Shown one piece after another: positions 20,499-31,264 of a DNA stretch of 64,000 nt (position 1 is the stretch's first letter; each line of letters opens with the position of its first letter). Source of the stretch: Hesseltinella vesiculosa (taxonomy: Eukaryota; Mucoromycota; Mucoromycetes; Mucorales; Cunninghamellaceae); contig MCGT01000017.1 in assembly GCA_002104935.1 (NCBI GenBank), forward strand, positions 372,001 through 436,000, read 5' to 3'. The notes under the pieces were generated by a model. That model did not search any database. It was given only the letters and a program-made list of their open reading frames with translations, and had not been told where the DNA came from. Made by a program: the position numbers and the translations under genes.

Positions 20499-21244
20499 AT
20501 GCTTAATCCTCATGCATCCGAATTCCAGCCTACGCCATTAGGACAACAGCAAGGATCGGTCCAGCCTTCATCCAACCATCCAAAAACGTCGCGATCTGGC
20601 AAGAAACCTCTAACGCAGAACGACAGAAAGAAAGCACCGGCCGCGGCCAAAGACAATGACAAAGACAATAGCAAGCCATTGAATGCAAAGTCGTCTGCCG
20701 ATGCATCCAAGAAAAAGAAACAGGCATCGTCATCCAACGTAAAACAAAAGCCAAGACGGCGATCGTCCGGCCCAGCCAGCAATCAGCCACTCAGTTTAGT
20801 GCACCAAGACATAGATACCCTTGCACCCACCAGCTTTATTACCCTCGACCACAACATCCATCCTCTGCACCTGGTTCCTGGAGCTGTGCCTACACTTTCA
20901 CATGGCTTTGACCGTTATGTCGCTTGGGTAACACTTTTGCTTTCCGATGTATTCTGCGTAGACACTCAAGCTTTTTTGAGGGAGTAGATTGAGCGGTGCC
21001 TGAGAGAGCATGAAACGGTCACCATAGTAGGCATGGTACCTACGTTACCAGACCTGATCACATTGGTTGGTATGGTCCAGCTCAAAGGATTGGGTTATCA
21101 CCAAGGTAAAATGTTGAAAAGAGATATGCCGACGCCTCACGCATGTTTATGATCACGTTGCTGTCAGAATTCGCAACGTTTACATTGGAAGAAAATAGCC
21201 GAGCACCAATCAGTGGGATCCAAGTGAAACTGCATCGCTATTGA
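20499..21244 (+). CDS. Putative Alba-fold nucleic-acid-binding protein (Rpp20/Rpp25-like)
   Basis: Exons 20499-20927, 20988-21105, 21168-21244; 207 residues. The first 110 residues are basic, Ser/Lys-rich and disordered (KKAPAAAKDNDKDNSKP, KKKKQASSSNVKQKPRRRSSG). The second half, FDRYVAWIERCLREHETVTIVGMVPTLPDLITLVGMVQLKGLGYHQEFATFTLEENSRAPISGIQVKLHRY, follows the Alba pattern: a Y-x-x-x-I helix, a strand with a small-residue turn (TIVGM-x-P-x-x), a second helix, the GLGYHQ turn and two strands ending in IQVKLH. Family members Rpp20/Rpp25 (Pop7/Pop6) bind RNase P/MRP RNA. This rests on pattern, not on an invariant motif, so it is tentative. Confidence 0.55.
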
Positions 21245-21911
21245 TAAACCCCCCCTTTTTTTTTGCTCCTGTTCATTGGTTTGCCTGCTCCGCCCTGCCA
21301 CCGGAGCAGTGTAACTGCCGAGTGACAAGCGGTTCGAAACGAATTCGACAACTCAATAAAGGTAGGATGCTGGTGGGAGACCCTCGGCGTCACCATGGCA
21401 ACCAACTGGTTTGGTCAGCATGTCAAAATAAAGCTCTTTTTGAGGAGGACAAGGATTCATGCACACGTCGATCGCAAAATTTATTCAACACCAGCGTAAT
21501 TAAAAGTAAAGTGTCACGCAAGGTTAAAAAGGCGTTGGCTTGAATGAGGATTTTTTTTTTTTCATCCTTTTTCATCCCTGAGTTGCATGGGTCATGAGAA
21601 AAAATGGTGCGAGAATGGCTGTGGGAGGGTGTGACGGACATAGCAAATGCAATGAATGGATAAGGCATGGGTGAAGGCTATTTTTGGTGTATTTTGAGAG
21701 AGCTGGGTTGTCAAAAACAAAGTGTTCACTGTGAGAATTTCAGGTTCTTAAACGTAGTTAAAAAAAGATGGGTCATGGCTTGAGCTTTTTTTTTGTGGGG
21801 GAATCATTAGTTGAAAAAACCTTAATTCATTCGCAGCCAATAAAGAAGTGATCCCTTTTTCGTTTCTTTCCTTTCTTTTCTTTTCTTTTTTTTTTTTTTA
21901 CTCAATGAACA
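21245..21911. other. Intergenic region with second X-box
   Basis: 667 bp. Holds the X-box at 21389-21402 and a T-rich leader (about 21855-21900) before the next gene. No supportable gene. Confidence 0.5.
21379..21405 (+). promoter_or_regulatory. RFX-type X-box upstream of TTC39/Iml2 gene
   Basis: GTCACCATGGCAAC at 21389-21402 fits the RFX consensus GTNRCC-N-RGYAAC. With 10 bp before and 3 bp after it, it matches the 16570-16596 site at 25 of 27 positions. It lies 510 bp before the next start codon. Confidence 0.5.
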
Positions 21912-24222
21912 ATGGCCAAGCCTGGAATGATACCCCAAGGACGCAATGCGAAATCGATGGGCAACTTGTACACAGGCACACCTTCACTTCGGTCAGTGAC
22001 TCGACTTGGATCCCTGTCCGAGCTACCGGTGGGATCGTTTGCCAACATGACCATCGCTAAGAAGCACGAAAAAGAAAACGCCTCGCTTTACAAAGATATT
22101 GCTGAAGTACGCAAAGCCATGGATTACTTTTTGAATTCCCGAGTGGCCGAATGCGAAGCCATCATTCTGCCTCAGCGTCGCACTTCTATGTATCATGCCC
22201 TGGGCTACGCCTTTGTGTTATCGCTGCAATCGCTCATGACCTTCCAACGCACGGACGTCGAAGATGCCCTGGGCGCCATGAAAGAGGCCTATCAAATCGC
22301 TGACAAGTACCGTAAACGTGACAATTCCTGGAAAAACGTCAATATGCTTCGTTCCTATTCTATTCAAGACTACAAAAATATGACACCTCTTCAACGACAT
22401 GCCGTAAGGCCAGAGAAAAAAAGGAGTCGAGAAGAGCGAGCGCTTTTTGGAAGACGAACAAACTCCAATCCCCTCCTTTTTTTTTTTATCTAGGAGCTGG
22501 TCTTTGCTGAAACTTACTTGATGAAGGCTGGACTACAAATTGTATATGATGAAAGCTTCGTCTCCTTTTTGAAAGAAGCTCTCAAGGTGCCTACGTCGTA
22601 CAATATTTACAAGTCGATGGAAAAGTACATGCTGCACGTTCAAGCCGAGGCTGCGCTGGGCAAGGATGTATCCGAGTATGGACTGGATGAACATCTGGCG
22701 TCAGGTATTGCCTTTGGCACGGGCTGTTTCAATCTGGTGGTGTCCATGCTGCCTGATATTGTGCTCAAGCTGGCCCAGATGGTCGGCTTCAGCGGCGACC
22801 GTGATAAAGCCATGAATTATTATCGCAGTGTGGGCGGCTGGGACGACCCTGCCCACCTCGATAGTGATGGTCTGCCTGAACTCCAAGGTCCCGAGGAAGG
22901 TTTGCGCCGCACGTTCTGTGACATGATGCTGCTCTTGTACAACATTGTCCTGTCCAAGTTGATTCCTCTCTCCCACGTCGACAGCGACCTGGCCGATCGC
23001 ATCCTCACCTACTCCTTGCGTCTGTACCCTGATGGCATCTTCTTTCTCTACTTTTCTGGTCGCCAGCTGGCGTCCAAACGCCAATTGGAAGAAGCCAAGA
23101 CGCAATTCATGCGTGGTATCGAGATGCAAAAGGACTGGAAACAGCTGCAACATGTAAGCTTAAGGATACCGTGACCTCCTTTTTTTTTAATTTCATTTGA
23201 TTTAGGTATGTTACTGGGAACTTGGGTTGATGGCCCTGTTGCAACAAGACTGGCGCCGTGCCCATGAAATCTTTCAATTGTTGAACAAGGAAAGCAACTG
23301 GTCCAAGTGTGTGTACACGTATGTGCAAGCCACCTCTCTGTACATGTTCTGTTCCGAGCTGCCACCAGGACCCAAGCGCAACCAGCTTCTCGGCAAAGTC
23401 AATGAAATGATGAAACTTGTCACCAAAGCAAGAAGAAAGATTGCCGGCAAATCCATCTTCGTCGAGGTAAACCAGAAAAAAAAAAAAAAGAACATGCCCT
23501 CATGCCGATCCCCCCCCTTGTTTTTTTAGAAATTTGCGGCACGAAAATCACGCAAGTTTGAATTGCAAGGCCACCGATTGTTATTCCCGGATCTGGAGGT
23601 GTTGCTGGCGTTTTCGGCACTGGAACTGATGCCAGTTGACATGATGCATAAGAACGTCAGCCGCATCGATGCCACTCTCAAGCGGTTGGAATCTAACACG
23701 TCGTTTTATGTGCACGATGACATTTGCCTGGCGCATCTTCTCCGCTGTATACTTCTCCGCATGCTGATCGAGGATCTGATCAAGAAGCCCCTGACAGCCG
23801 ACACCCAAGCCCAGCTCCGTAGCTGGAAGCAAGCCCACAAGGTGTCTGTACAGACCGTCATGGTCCACGCCAAGGATGTGCAGCTGGACCACTATTGCTA
23901 CTATTTTACGGTGTACGAAGACGCCAGCATGATGATCCTTGACGGTGCCTATGAACAAGCCAAGGAAAAAATCAAGTACCTGATCCGCTGCAGCGAAAAG
24001 AATGAATTTGGCGTTGGCCAGAGCTCGCGTGCTAAGAACAAGTACTCGATGGAAAACGCTCTCATCATGAAAGCCCACAATGGCTTGGAAATGGTCAAGG
24101 AGATCCTCTCTGGCAAGAAGAAACCCGTTAGCACCATTGGCTCCATCGCCAGCATGCCGCCTACCCTACCAACCACTGAAAAGAACGACGATTCTGACGA
24201 CGACTTCCAAGACGCCCTGTAA
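21912..24222 (+). CDS. TTC39 / Iml2 family TPR protein
   Basis: Exons 21912-22403, 22494-23153, 23206-23466, 23530-24222; 701 residues. Family blocks include LGYAFVLSLQSLMTFQRTDVEDALGAMKEAYQIADKYRK, the region SGIAFGTGCFNLVVSMLPDIVLKLAQMVGFSGDRDKAM, RLYPDGIFFLYFSGRQLASKRQLEEAKTQFMRGIEMQKDWKQLQHVCYWELGLMALLQQDWRRA, and CSELPPGP. The protein is a helical repeat solenoid. Yeast Iml2 works in lipid-droplet-linked clearance of protein inclusions; animal TTC39 proteins are linked to lipid and ciliary functions. No signal peptide or membrane segment. The C-terminus is acidic (NDDSDDDFQDAL). An X-box lies upstream. Convergent with the next gene, 138 bp away. Confidence 0.9.
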
Positions 24223-24360
24223 CCGACTGTAAGTGAATAACAATAAAATGCTCGCTCGCTACTTTGATATCAGCGCCTGTCCCCTACATCGCCTTTTTGA
24301 CAGCTTCGTTTGTTCGAGTTTAGTACTACATACCAGTATAAAAAAAACACAAGAGGTTTA

Positions 24361-25701
24361 CTAGAAGAGGTTCATATCGCCCTGTGAGTAGAGATTTTCA
24401 TGCAGATGGTAGAACATGGCGTAATCCAAGAACATGCGCAGTTCTTGAAAATGTTCTTGGAAAAAAAAGGGCGAATGTGAGCGCTTCGCTTTTCACTTTT
24501 GGATGAACTTACCGATGGATTTGGCAGGTTCGATTTGCAGTCGTTGGATAATAAGCCCCATGCACATGTTCCATTTGATCATAGCGCTGCTTGCCGTCAC
24601 TCGATCCAATGGTCCTTCGACAGTCTTGCCATTCGTCTATCAAGGCCACGAAAGAAATCAATGTCTCGGATAGAGCTGATCACAAGCACACTTTACCTCT
24701 ACAACGAGTTTCGTGGCGACAGTTTTGATCCATTGAAGCCATAGATGGGTGCTTGGCAGTAAATTGGTAATGCGTGAAAGGATATCATAACGCACTTTTG
24801 AAATTAGAAAGAAAAAAAGTGAGAAAAAAGCCGTGTTCCGTTCAAAGGCAAGACTTACATGTGGAAAAGGCTGCGTCCTGTCCGACGTCTAGCAGGGCAG
24901 TAATTTCACGAAAGATATCGCGAAGAAGCGGACTGCTCCAGTCGTCACGCATATCTCTGCGGGTGGAAGGATCACTGAGCATGGTGACGACAGTGCAAGC
25001 ATGTTCGTTCAGGACCAAGCGGCGATGAAGGGCAGTCAGAGCGCCAGCCAAAGCTTCGTTCTTACGATTGTACAGGTTGGTGTGAAAGTACTTGTTGGGC
25101 ATGTGTACGTCTGACATTTGTTGCAGGATAGCTTTCAAATTTCCCACCTTGTGGGAATCCACGTCTTGTCCCAGTTTTGGTATAGCGTCCAAGATCAGTC
25201 TCTTTTTTTTTTTTTTTTTTTTTTTTGAAAAAGGAGGCTGTCAGCTTTTCAGCATACGGAGTTTAGTTCTGATTACTTCAAACAAAAATTCGTCCCAAAT
25301 GCCAATGAAATCAGTGTAAGTCGATGAGGCATTAACCTTGCTTCCTTGAGTTGTGTTGTAGATAGTTCGGTAGACGAGCTCGACACACACTTGCAGCTTG
25401 AAAATGATAAGAAAGAGAAACGTCAGAAAGTGACCTATCTTTTTATACGACATAGGGTCTTTGCCTGGTCTAATTTCATTTCGGTAATGCAGCTATACAT
25501 ATGATAGCAGTAAAAGTCGTATGTTGCTGACAGCCACCACAGAAAGCTAATTTCGCTATTCGATTTAGCGACCGGCTCATTGCTTTTCTCAAAGCAAGAG
25601 AGGTCCGGTAAAAACAAGAGCTGGTGACGCTGAGCGGGATTCAATATAAACTGAGAAGCAGGTACCGATGCAAAGTGTGGATTAGCCGAGAATGAGAACA
25701 T
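24361..25701 (-). CDS. Unrecognised alpha-helical protein
   Basis: Exons 25449-25701, 25277-25389, 24859-25201, 24697-24794, 24513-24636, 24361-24455; 341 residues, phases consistent throughout. I do not recognise the family. It is predicted helical and lacks signal peptide, zinc or nucleotide motifs. Notable stretches are IWDEFLFERLILDAIPKLGQDVDSHKVGNLKAILQQMSDV, LALHRRLVLNEHACTVVTMLSDPSTRRDMRDDWSSPLLRDIFREI, FSTLRYDILSRITNLLPSTHLWLQWI and the end HFQELRMFLDYAMFYHLHENLYSQGDMNLF. A loose likeness to HEAT-like scaffold subunits, including metazoan NELF-B around STLRYDIL, is not enough to name it. The intron before exon 3 ends in a run of 24 A. An in-frame ATG at 25785 would add a hydrophobic stretch, more likely untranslated leader. 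Confidence 0.7.
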
Positions 25702-26662
25702 GGTTGCAAAAAAGAGAGCAAATAGCAAGGAAAAGAGAAAAAAGAAGGAGCGCGCTTTTCCTCGCAGCTTTTGAAACACTTCCAACGCCGCCTTTTGTTG
25801 TACGCTTTTGCCAATGGGTGCATTCTGTCTAATTGAGCTGCGCCACGAGGAGCAAGGAAGAAGCGTGTGGTTTATTATTATTGGGAACAGCCAATCATCT
25901 TGGGTCCTTTTTGTCCATCTATCGGCTCCAACACAGAGTTATGAGGTCAATAAGGAAGAAACTGGCGGCCTGCGCCCTGCTATGGATGGTGGTGCCAGTT
26001 CGAATGTATGAAGCACCTTTAGAGCTTCGTCACAATGTCAAGGAGGTTGCTTGCAGCTTTGGCCATGACTGAACGACTCCTCCCTGTATGCAAAGGTTGA
26101 TTTCACCGGCTTTTTCGCGGGGAATTGGAGGTGTCAACGACATTGCTTCAACATCGGCTGTGTGGCCAATTCCGATTTCAAAACGGAAAAAATAACTTCC
26201 AGCCAAAGTTGCCCAGAGCTTTCCATTGCATTCTACCTTGGCTGAGAAGTCTGCGACGTCAACCCAAAAGCATATCTATGCCGTAGTCGTGTGCAATTTT
26301 TGGGGAGAATTGATTTGGGATGAAGGCATGGCTCGTTTTTTCTTGGATCGCCTGGGCGTCGTCCTGAAAAGGAACCAGCGATGCTACACATCCATTTTGA
26401 GCTAATGGGGTGACGTGGAATTTGGTATGGACATTCAAGTACATGAAAGAGGGCGATAATCAAATAATGAAGCGATTTGGTGAAGATCACCCAGCCCAAC
26501 TTGTTGCAAAGTTCATTTTGATCTATCAGACCCCAGCCATCAAAAAAAATGAAAAGAATTCAAAAACCGGAAAAAGGGGCAAAACCTTTTTTGGGTCACC
26601 TTGTTTCCCACCCTCGATTTTTTTTTATACTCTTTTGTTCTTTAGTGTACCGTACATTGAGA
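25702..26662. other. Divergent spacer with a diverged repeat arm
   Basis: 961 bp between divergent start codons. Short open frames only. About 26400-26530 resembles the right arm of the palindromic element at 46.5 kb and the solo arm at 35.0 kb. Confidence 0.5.
26400..26530. repeat. Diverged relative of the palindromic element (right-arm orientation)
   Basis: Shares with 34965-35110 the series GTGA-x-GTGGAA/GAAGTTT, ATGGRCAT-CAA, GAT-x-AT, then GATTTGGTGAAGATCACCCA versus CGTTTGGTGAAGGTCGCCCA, then CAAC-TTG. The strongest shared block is TTTGGTGAAG-TC-CCCAGCC. Confidence 0.5.
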
Positions 26663-28599
26663 ATGGAACAAGACGAAACAGGGGTGCAAGCGAAAAACAG
26701 TGTGCAATCATTAAGCAATGGCATGCACACCAACGAAGCTTCCACGCAGCTGGATCCTGCTACGGAAAAGAAACTCCTGCGAAAACTAGACCTGCGGATC
26801 ATCCCCTGGATCTTTATCCTGTACTTTTTATCTGTCGAAGATCGGATCAATGTGGGCTACTCCTTTACAATGAATAAGCAGGAGGGTCATGACTTGGCCA
26901 GCGTTGCGCATCTTACCAGCCAGCAGAACAGTATTGGCCTGGGCCTTTTCTACGTAGCCTATATTGCTTTTGAAGTGCCTTCCAACCTGATCATGGCCAA
27001 TGTCAACCCAGCCTACTGGATAGCCCGTATCATGATCACTTGGAGCATTGTCACCGGCTGCATGGCGGCTATCTCTCAAACCTGGCATTTTTATCTGCTG
27101 CGTTTCCTCCTGGTAAGCACACGCTTTATTTTACGACTCAGACCGACACGGTTTTTTGTTTTGTAGGGCGTATTTGAAGCAGGGTTCTGGCCTGGTAAGA
27201 TCAATGTCTTCATCCAATTCCATAGAATCCAATTCCATAGAACTAAACACCTCCTCTTTTTTTTTTCTAACAGGCATTGGTATGACGGCGCAGAGTGAAC
27301 TAGCCCAGCAGCTCACCTTTTTATTGTCTCATCAGCCTATTATACAACGCTATGGTATCGTCCAGAAGAAGTCTCCAGTCGTCTTGGCTTCACCTACCTA
27401 GCAGGTCCACTCTCAGGTAAGCAAGATAAAAACAAGAACGAGGAAAGGACGGCATGCTGACTTGTCTTGGTTGATTTAAAGGCGCTTTTGGAGGCTTGAT
27501 CTCGTATTTGTGCCAGTTCATTGATGGACGGGGCCACTTGTATGGGTTCCAATGGCTCTTTCTGATCTTTGGTATTTTATCGATCATCTTTGGCCTGCTG
27601 ACACCGTATGTGCTGCCGTCGACTCCTGACCACTGCAAACGTTTTCTGACCGAGGACGAACGACGCATGGCTAAGCAGCGATTGATCCAGGGTTTCCCTG
27701 GCAACGACAGCCATCAAGGTACAGGAGTAGAAGAAGACAGCAAAGCCGGTGGGATCGACACCGATGCATTTTCGAGAACGTCGTCACAACAAGAAGACAT
27801 GCCAGCAGATGGCAAGACCAAGAAACCCTCGGTGTCCTTCAAGGTGAAGTTGCGCCGCGACTTGCAGAATCTCAAGTTCCAGCTGACGGATTACAAGGTG
27901 TGGCTGTTTTGTGTCTTGTATTTTACACCGGTGATGGCGGCCACGTCCCTTGGCTATTTTCTGCCCAAGATCGTGCAAGAGATCGGAACCTACAACTCGA
28001 TCCAGGTCAGTCTGATGAGTATCCCGCCCTACATCTTTGGCTGTGTGATGGTGCTGGTGGTGACGCGGCTGAGCGACCGATGCCAAGACCGTGGCTGGTT
28101 CATCATCACCATGTGCGTGGTCTCCTTTACCGGGTTTGTCATCCTAACCTTTGCCAAGCCGGTGGGTGCACGCTATTTTGGTTTGATGATTGTGGCTGGT
28201 GGCACCTATCCTACCGTTCCGTTGGTAAAAAAGAAATATGTAGAGGACCAAAGTGACTCAATGGTTCCACGTTTTATTTTCATCCTCCGATTTTTTTTTT
28301 CTCAGAGCATGGCATGGACAGCAAACTGCAAGGAAGGCGCGGTTGCCATTGCTTCAGCCACGGGGATTGTGTCGTCGATGGCCAATTTTGGAGCGTTGAT
28401 TACGACATTTGCCCTGTATTCTGGGTGGCCAGTGGATGCACCAAATTACACAGGGTCCAATATGGTGGTCGGCAGCGCGATGTTGCTGGCAGCTGTGAGT
28501 GCTGTGATTCTCAAAATCCAATTGAAGCGACTGAACTCCAAGATCGACTCGGGTGTTGCTGTAGGAAAACACGGCCGGACTTATCGATACCTACTTTGA
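26663..28599 (+). CDS. MFS anion:cation symporter (Dal5/Tna1/Fen2-type, ACS family)
   Basis: Six exons: 26663-27112, 27167-27194, 27274-27279, 27336-27416, 27482-28224, 28306-28599; 533 residues, about 12 membrane helices. ACS hallmarks: LRKLDLRIIPWIFILYFLSVEDRINVGYS in helix 1, YVAYIAFEVPSNLIM, GVFEAGFWPGIAYYTTLWYRPEE, YLAGPLSGAFGGLISYL, and NCKEGAVAIASATGIVSSMANFGALI. Family members import allantoate, nicotinate, pantothenate, biotin or thiamine-like organic anions; the substrate cannot be read from sequence. Exon 3 is a 6-nt microexon; skipping it would delete GI from the conserved WPG-x-x-YY spacing. An acidic cytosolic loop (SKAGGIDTDAFSRTSSQQED) lies between helices 6 and 7. Intron 2 contains a 15-bp tandem duplication. 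Confidence 0.88.
27211..27242 (+). repeat. 15-bp tandem duplication in MFS intron 2
   Basis: TCCAATTCCATAGAA occurs twice in a row just upstream of the microexon's acceptor tract. Confidence 0.8.
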
Positions 28600-29283
28600 A
28601 CATCTTTTCTGATAAAATTTGAGGGGGGAGATTTCATTAATTTGACTCGGCAAAAAAAAAAAAAAACGATGATGTAATTTTTGCGCGCTCCTTACCTTTG
28701 TTTGTTTTTTAACAAAAACAGGACCTGGTTGGAACAGGGACTTGCACACTAAAACGAGCCCAGCCTGCCGTGTGAGGATGAGATTGAAAAAAAGCACGAA
28801 AAAAGCACATGTTCTGAATGCAAATCAAATTAGGGCCACCACATGCTGCGCATTTTCCGTCCGTCGGTGACATTAACGTTTTTGGGGGGTGCTTTTCCAT
28901 TTTCTCATTTTGGCTCCGACGCATTCCATTATCCAATTTTTTGGGTAAAGGGGAGGAGAGGAGGGTCAAACTATTTATTACTTGAAAAACTATGATATAG
29001 GACTAGGAAGGTGCGAGGGATCTAAACTACACAAATGGGGGGGGGGGACAAGTTATTAAAAAAAAGGGGCGACGAGGCACATTTTTAAGTAATGTGGCAT
29101 GTCTGTGCGGATATATCAAAACTAGGTAAAAAGACACCGCACGAGGAAGAGTAAAATAAAATGTACATAGGGAACTAAATGGCCAACAAATAGAAAAAGG
29201 AGCGAGAGAGATGCAGAAATGCCGAGGGAAAATATGTAAAAAAAAAAAAAAATAATAGATGCAATATTGAGAACATGAGAGAT
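28600..29283. other. Intergenic spacer between convergent MFS and MedA-like genes
   Basis: 684 bp of A/T-rich sequence with a G run of about 12 near 29037-29048 and A runs near 28651-28664 and 29238-29251. Nothing gene-like. Confidence 0.5.
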
Positions 29284-31264
29284 TTAGGTGGAGGTAGGCA
29301 AGACGGAGGCGGTGCTGCTGTAGCTTGCGGTGTATTTACTAATGATCTTCTTCAATGCACCGGGCAAGGTGGACCAGGGAAAGACTTTGAGATCCTTTTC
29401 GATGTTGCGAGGTTTGGGATGGTTGAAGGTCATGATCATCTTGAAAAAGTCGGCATTGTCGCCTTTGCCTTTGCTGACAGTCAAAGGCTTGATGCCTTCG
29501 AGGTTGCGACGGACCCGGTTTTTTTCCTCGGTAGTAAATCTTGCGCCTATCAGACCTTCCAGCAGGTAGATGATGTCGACAGAGGTGATGAAATAGTCGT
29601 TCTTCTCCGGCCAGTAGATACAAGAGACGATGATTTCTTGAGGGGTATTGGGGCGATTGGTGGGTGGCAGGGCTTGGCAGTGGCAAATGATTTGATGCTC
29701 GGTTTGACGGCGTGTAAACTGCACAAGCCGTCGGTTGTCGAGTTTCTCTTGGTCGGTCCAATCCTCAACCATGGTGGCCAGGTTTCCTTCGATGACAAGA
29801 TCGGCATGACTGATCAATTGCGCAAACGGATCGGGACTGGTGGCTTCGAGTGATGGGGCAGAAGGGGGAGGAGGCATGGGTGGGAAAAACGAGGGCCGGA
29901 TGGGAGAAGTGGCGGTAGAGGAGGAGGCATAGGGTGCAGGCGCAAGCATGGAGGGGCCAGCGGTAGAGGAGGCTGGACTGAGCTGTTGAAAGGTTTCGTG
30001 CGCTGGAGATAAATCATGTGCGAGGACACTGGGCATTTGCGTCATGGGCTGGGACAGGTTCATGTCTTGTGGTGGATAGGTAAACGTGTCGGTGGTTTGG
30101 CTGGGTCGGTAGGGAAACACCATTTGGGAGGACGAGCCAGGTTCTATCATGAAAAAAGAAAAGAAAGATGAGAATTGACAGTCGAGATGAAAAAACCAAA
30201 AAAGAAAAAGAAATCAAGAGGCTGTTCCATAATAATGGAAAAGGGAGATGGAGTAGGAATGAGGTCATAAAAAAAGAGAGACGGTCATGCCACTTGTTTT
30301 GGTCATGAGCCGGAAAACAAAAGGATGAATAAAAAAGGAAAGAAGATGAGGGGAAAAATCGGGGGGAGGGGACAGGAAAAAAAAGGGCGGGCTCGGAGGG
30401 GGGGGAGAGAAAGAAAAAAAAAAAAAGGCTTAATTAATTACCTTCAAAGTAATGCTGTGGTCTTGCATCAGCGCTGGATGTAGGTGGCATGTATTGTGGC
30501 ATTTCATAGTATGGATAATTGGGTAAGACATAAGATGAGGATGGATCTTGACCTGGCAAATAAAAAAAAAATTAAGAATTCAGTTTTCCGTTTTTTTTTT
30601 TCTGAAGACTGACCTTTGGCGCGTTTCATGGCGAGTTCATAATGAATGTCGGTAGAGGAGCGTTTGCGGGAGGCATAGGTGAAATAACCAAATGGCCAGG
30701 CGTCCAATACGGTTTGGAGCTGGTCTTCATAGACAACAACATAAAGTGAAACGGATTTATCGGCCGATTGGGTTAGAGCCCAAAGTGGGATTAAGCAACT
30801 GAGTTGAATCATATCTGTCGCAGGATCCAAATAGGTCTGCGTGGCCATGACGGCCAATCCAAAGGCGATTTTCAGCTTTGGCAAGAACGAGGTGTCGTCC
30901 ATTTGCAGGGTGACGTGCAGGGTATCCATTTCTAGACCTTGATGAGGCGAATATTCGTAGATTTTGGGTGGTGAGTAGCGTTGTGTTGGTGACTGTATCA
31001 TCCATGTCGTGATAGGTTGCGCATGTAACGACTGCCTCGAGGTCGTGCTTGCCGAGTCCACCAGCGAGGACGATCCTTCCTCTTGCGTTGGCTCTTTGTC
31101 GTCTTTTGTCAAATTATACTCTAGAATAATAAAAGAAGGAAGAAAAAAAAGAAGAAAAAAAAGGTTAGAGAAAAACAAAGAAGGGAGGAAAAAAAGGTTA
31201 TTTTTGTATTGTGGCTCCCTCTTTTTCTAAACTGCTGGATGCTAACGTTACGTTGATCTGTCAT
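29284..31264 (-). CDS. MedA-like developmental regulator (DUF7082 protein)
   Basis: Exons 31252-31264, 30614-31120, 30442-30552, 29284-30143; 496 residues. Exon 1 codes only MTDQ and part of a codon. The N-terminal region PKIYEYSPHQGLEMDTLHVTLQMDD...LKIAFGLAVMATQTYLD...VSLYVVVYEDQLQTVLDAWPFGYFTYA resembles the Ig/TIG-like part of fungal Medusa proteins. A Pro/Ser-rich linker follows. The C-terminal domain (DNRRLVQFTRRQ, EIIVSCIYWPEKNDYFITSVDIIYLLEGLIGARFTTEEKNRVRRNLEGIKPLTVSK, NHPKPRNIEKDLKVFPWSTLPGALKKIISKYTASYSSTA) is the strongly conserved DUF7082 block of MedA/Acon-3/Ren1-type regulators of sporulation and morphogenesis. The family link is from memory of that block; role in this organism is inferred. 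A long 1.48-kb upstream region fits a regulated gene. Confidence 0.75.

Noticed and set aside
21325..21345. tRNA B-box-like GGTTCGAAAC
   Set aside because: No A box at the right distance and no cloverleaf folds around it.
25702..25785. Upstream in-frame ATG giving a hydrophobic N-terminal anchor to the orphan helical protein
   Set aside because: The stretch is pyrimidine-rich leader-like DNA read as Phe/Leu; the ATG at 25701 has a better context.
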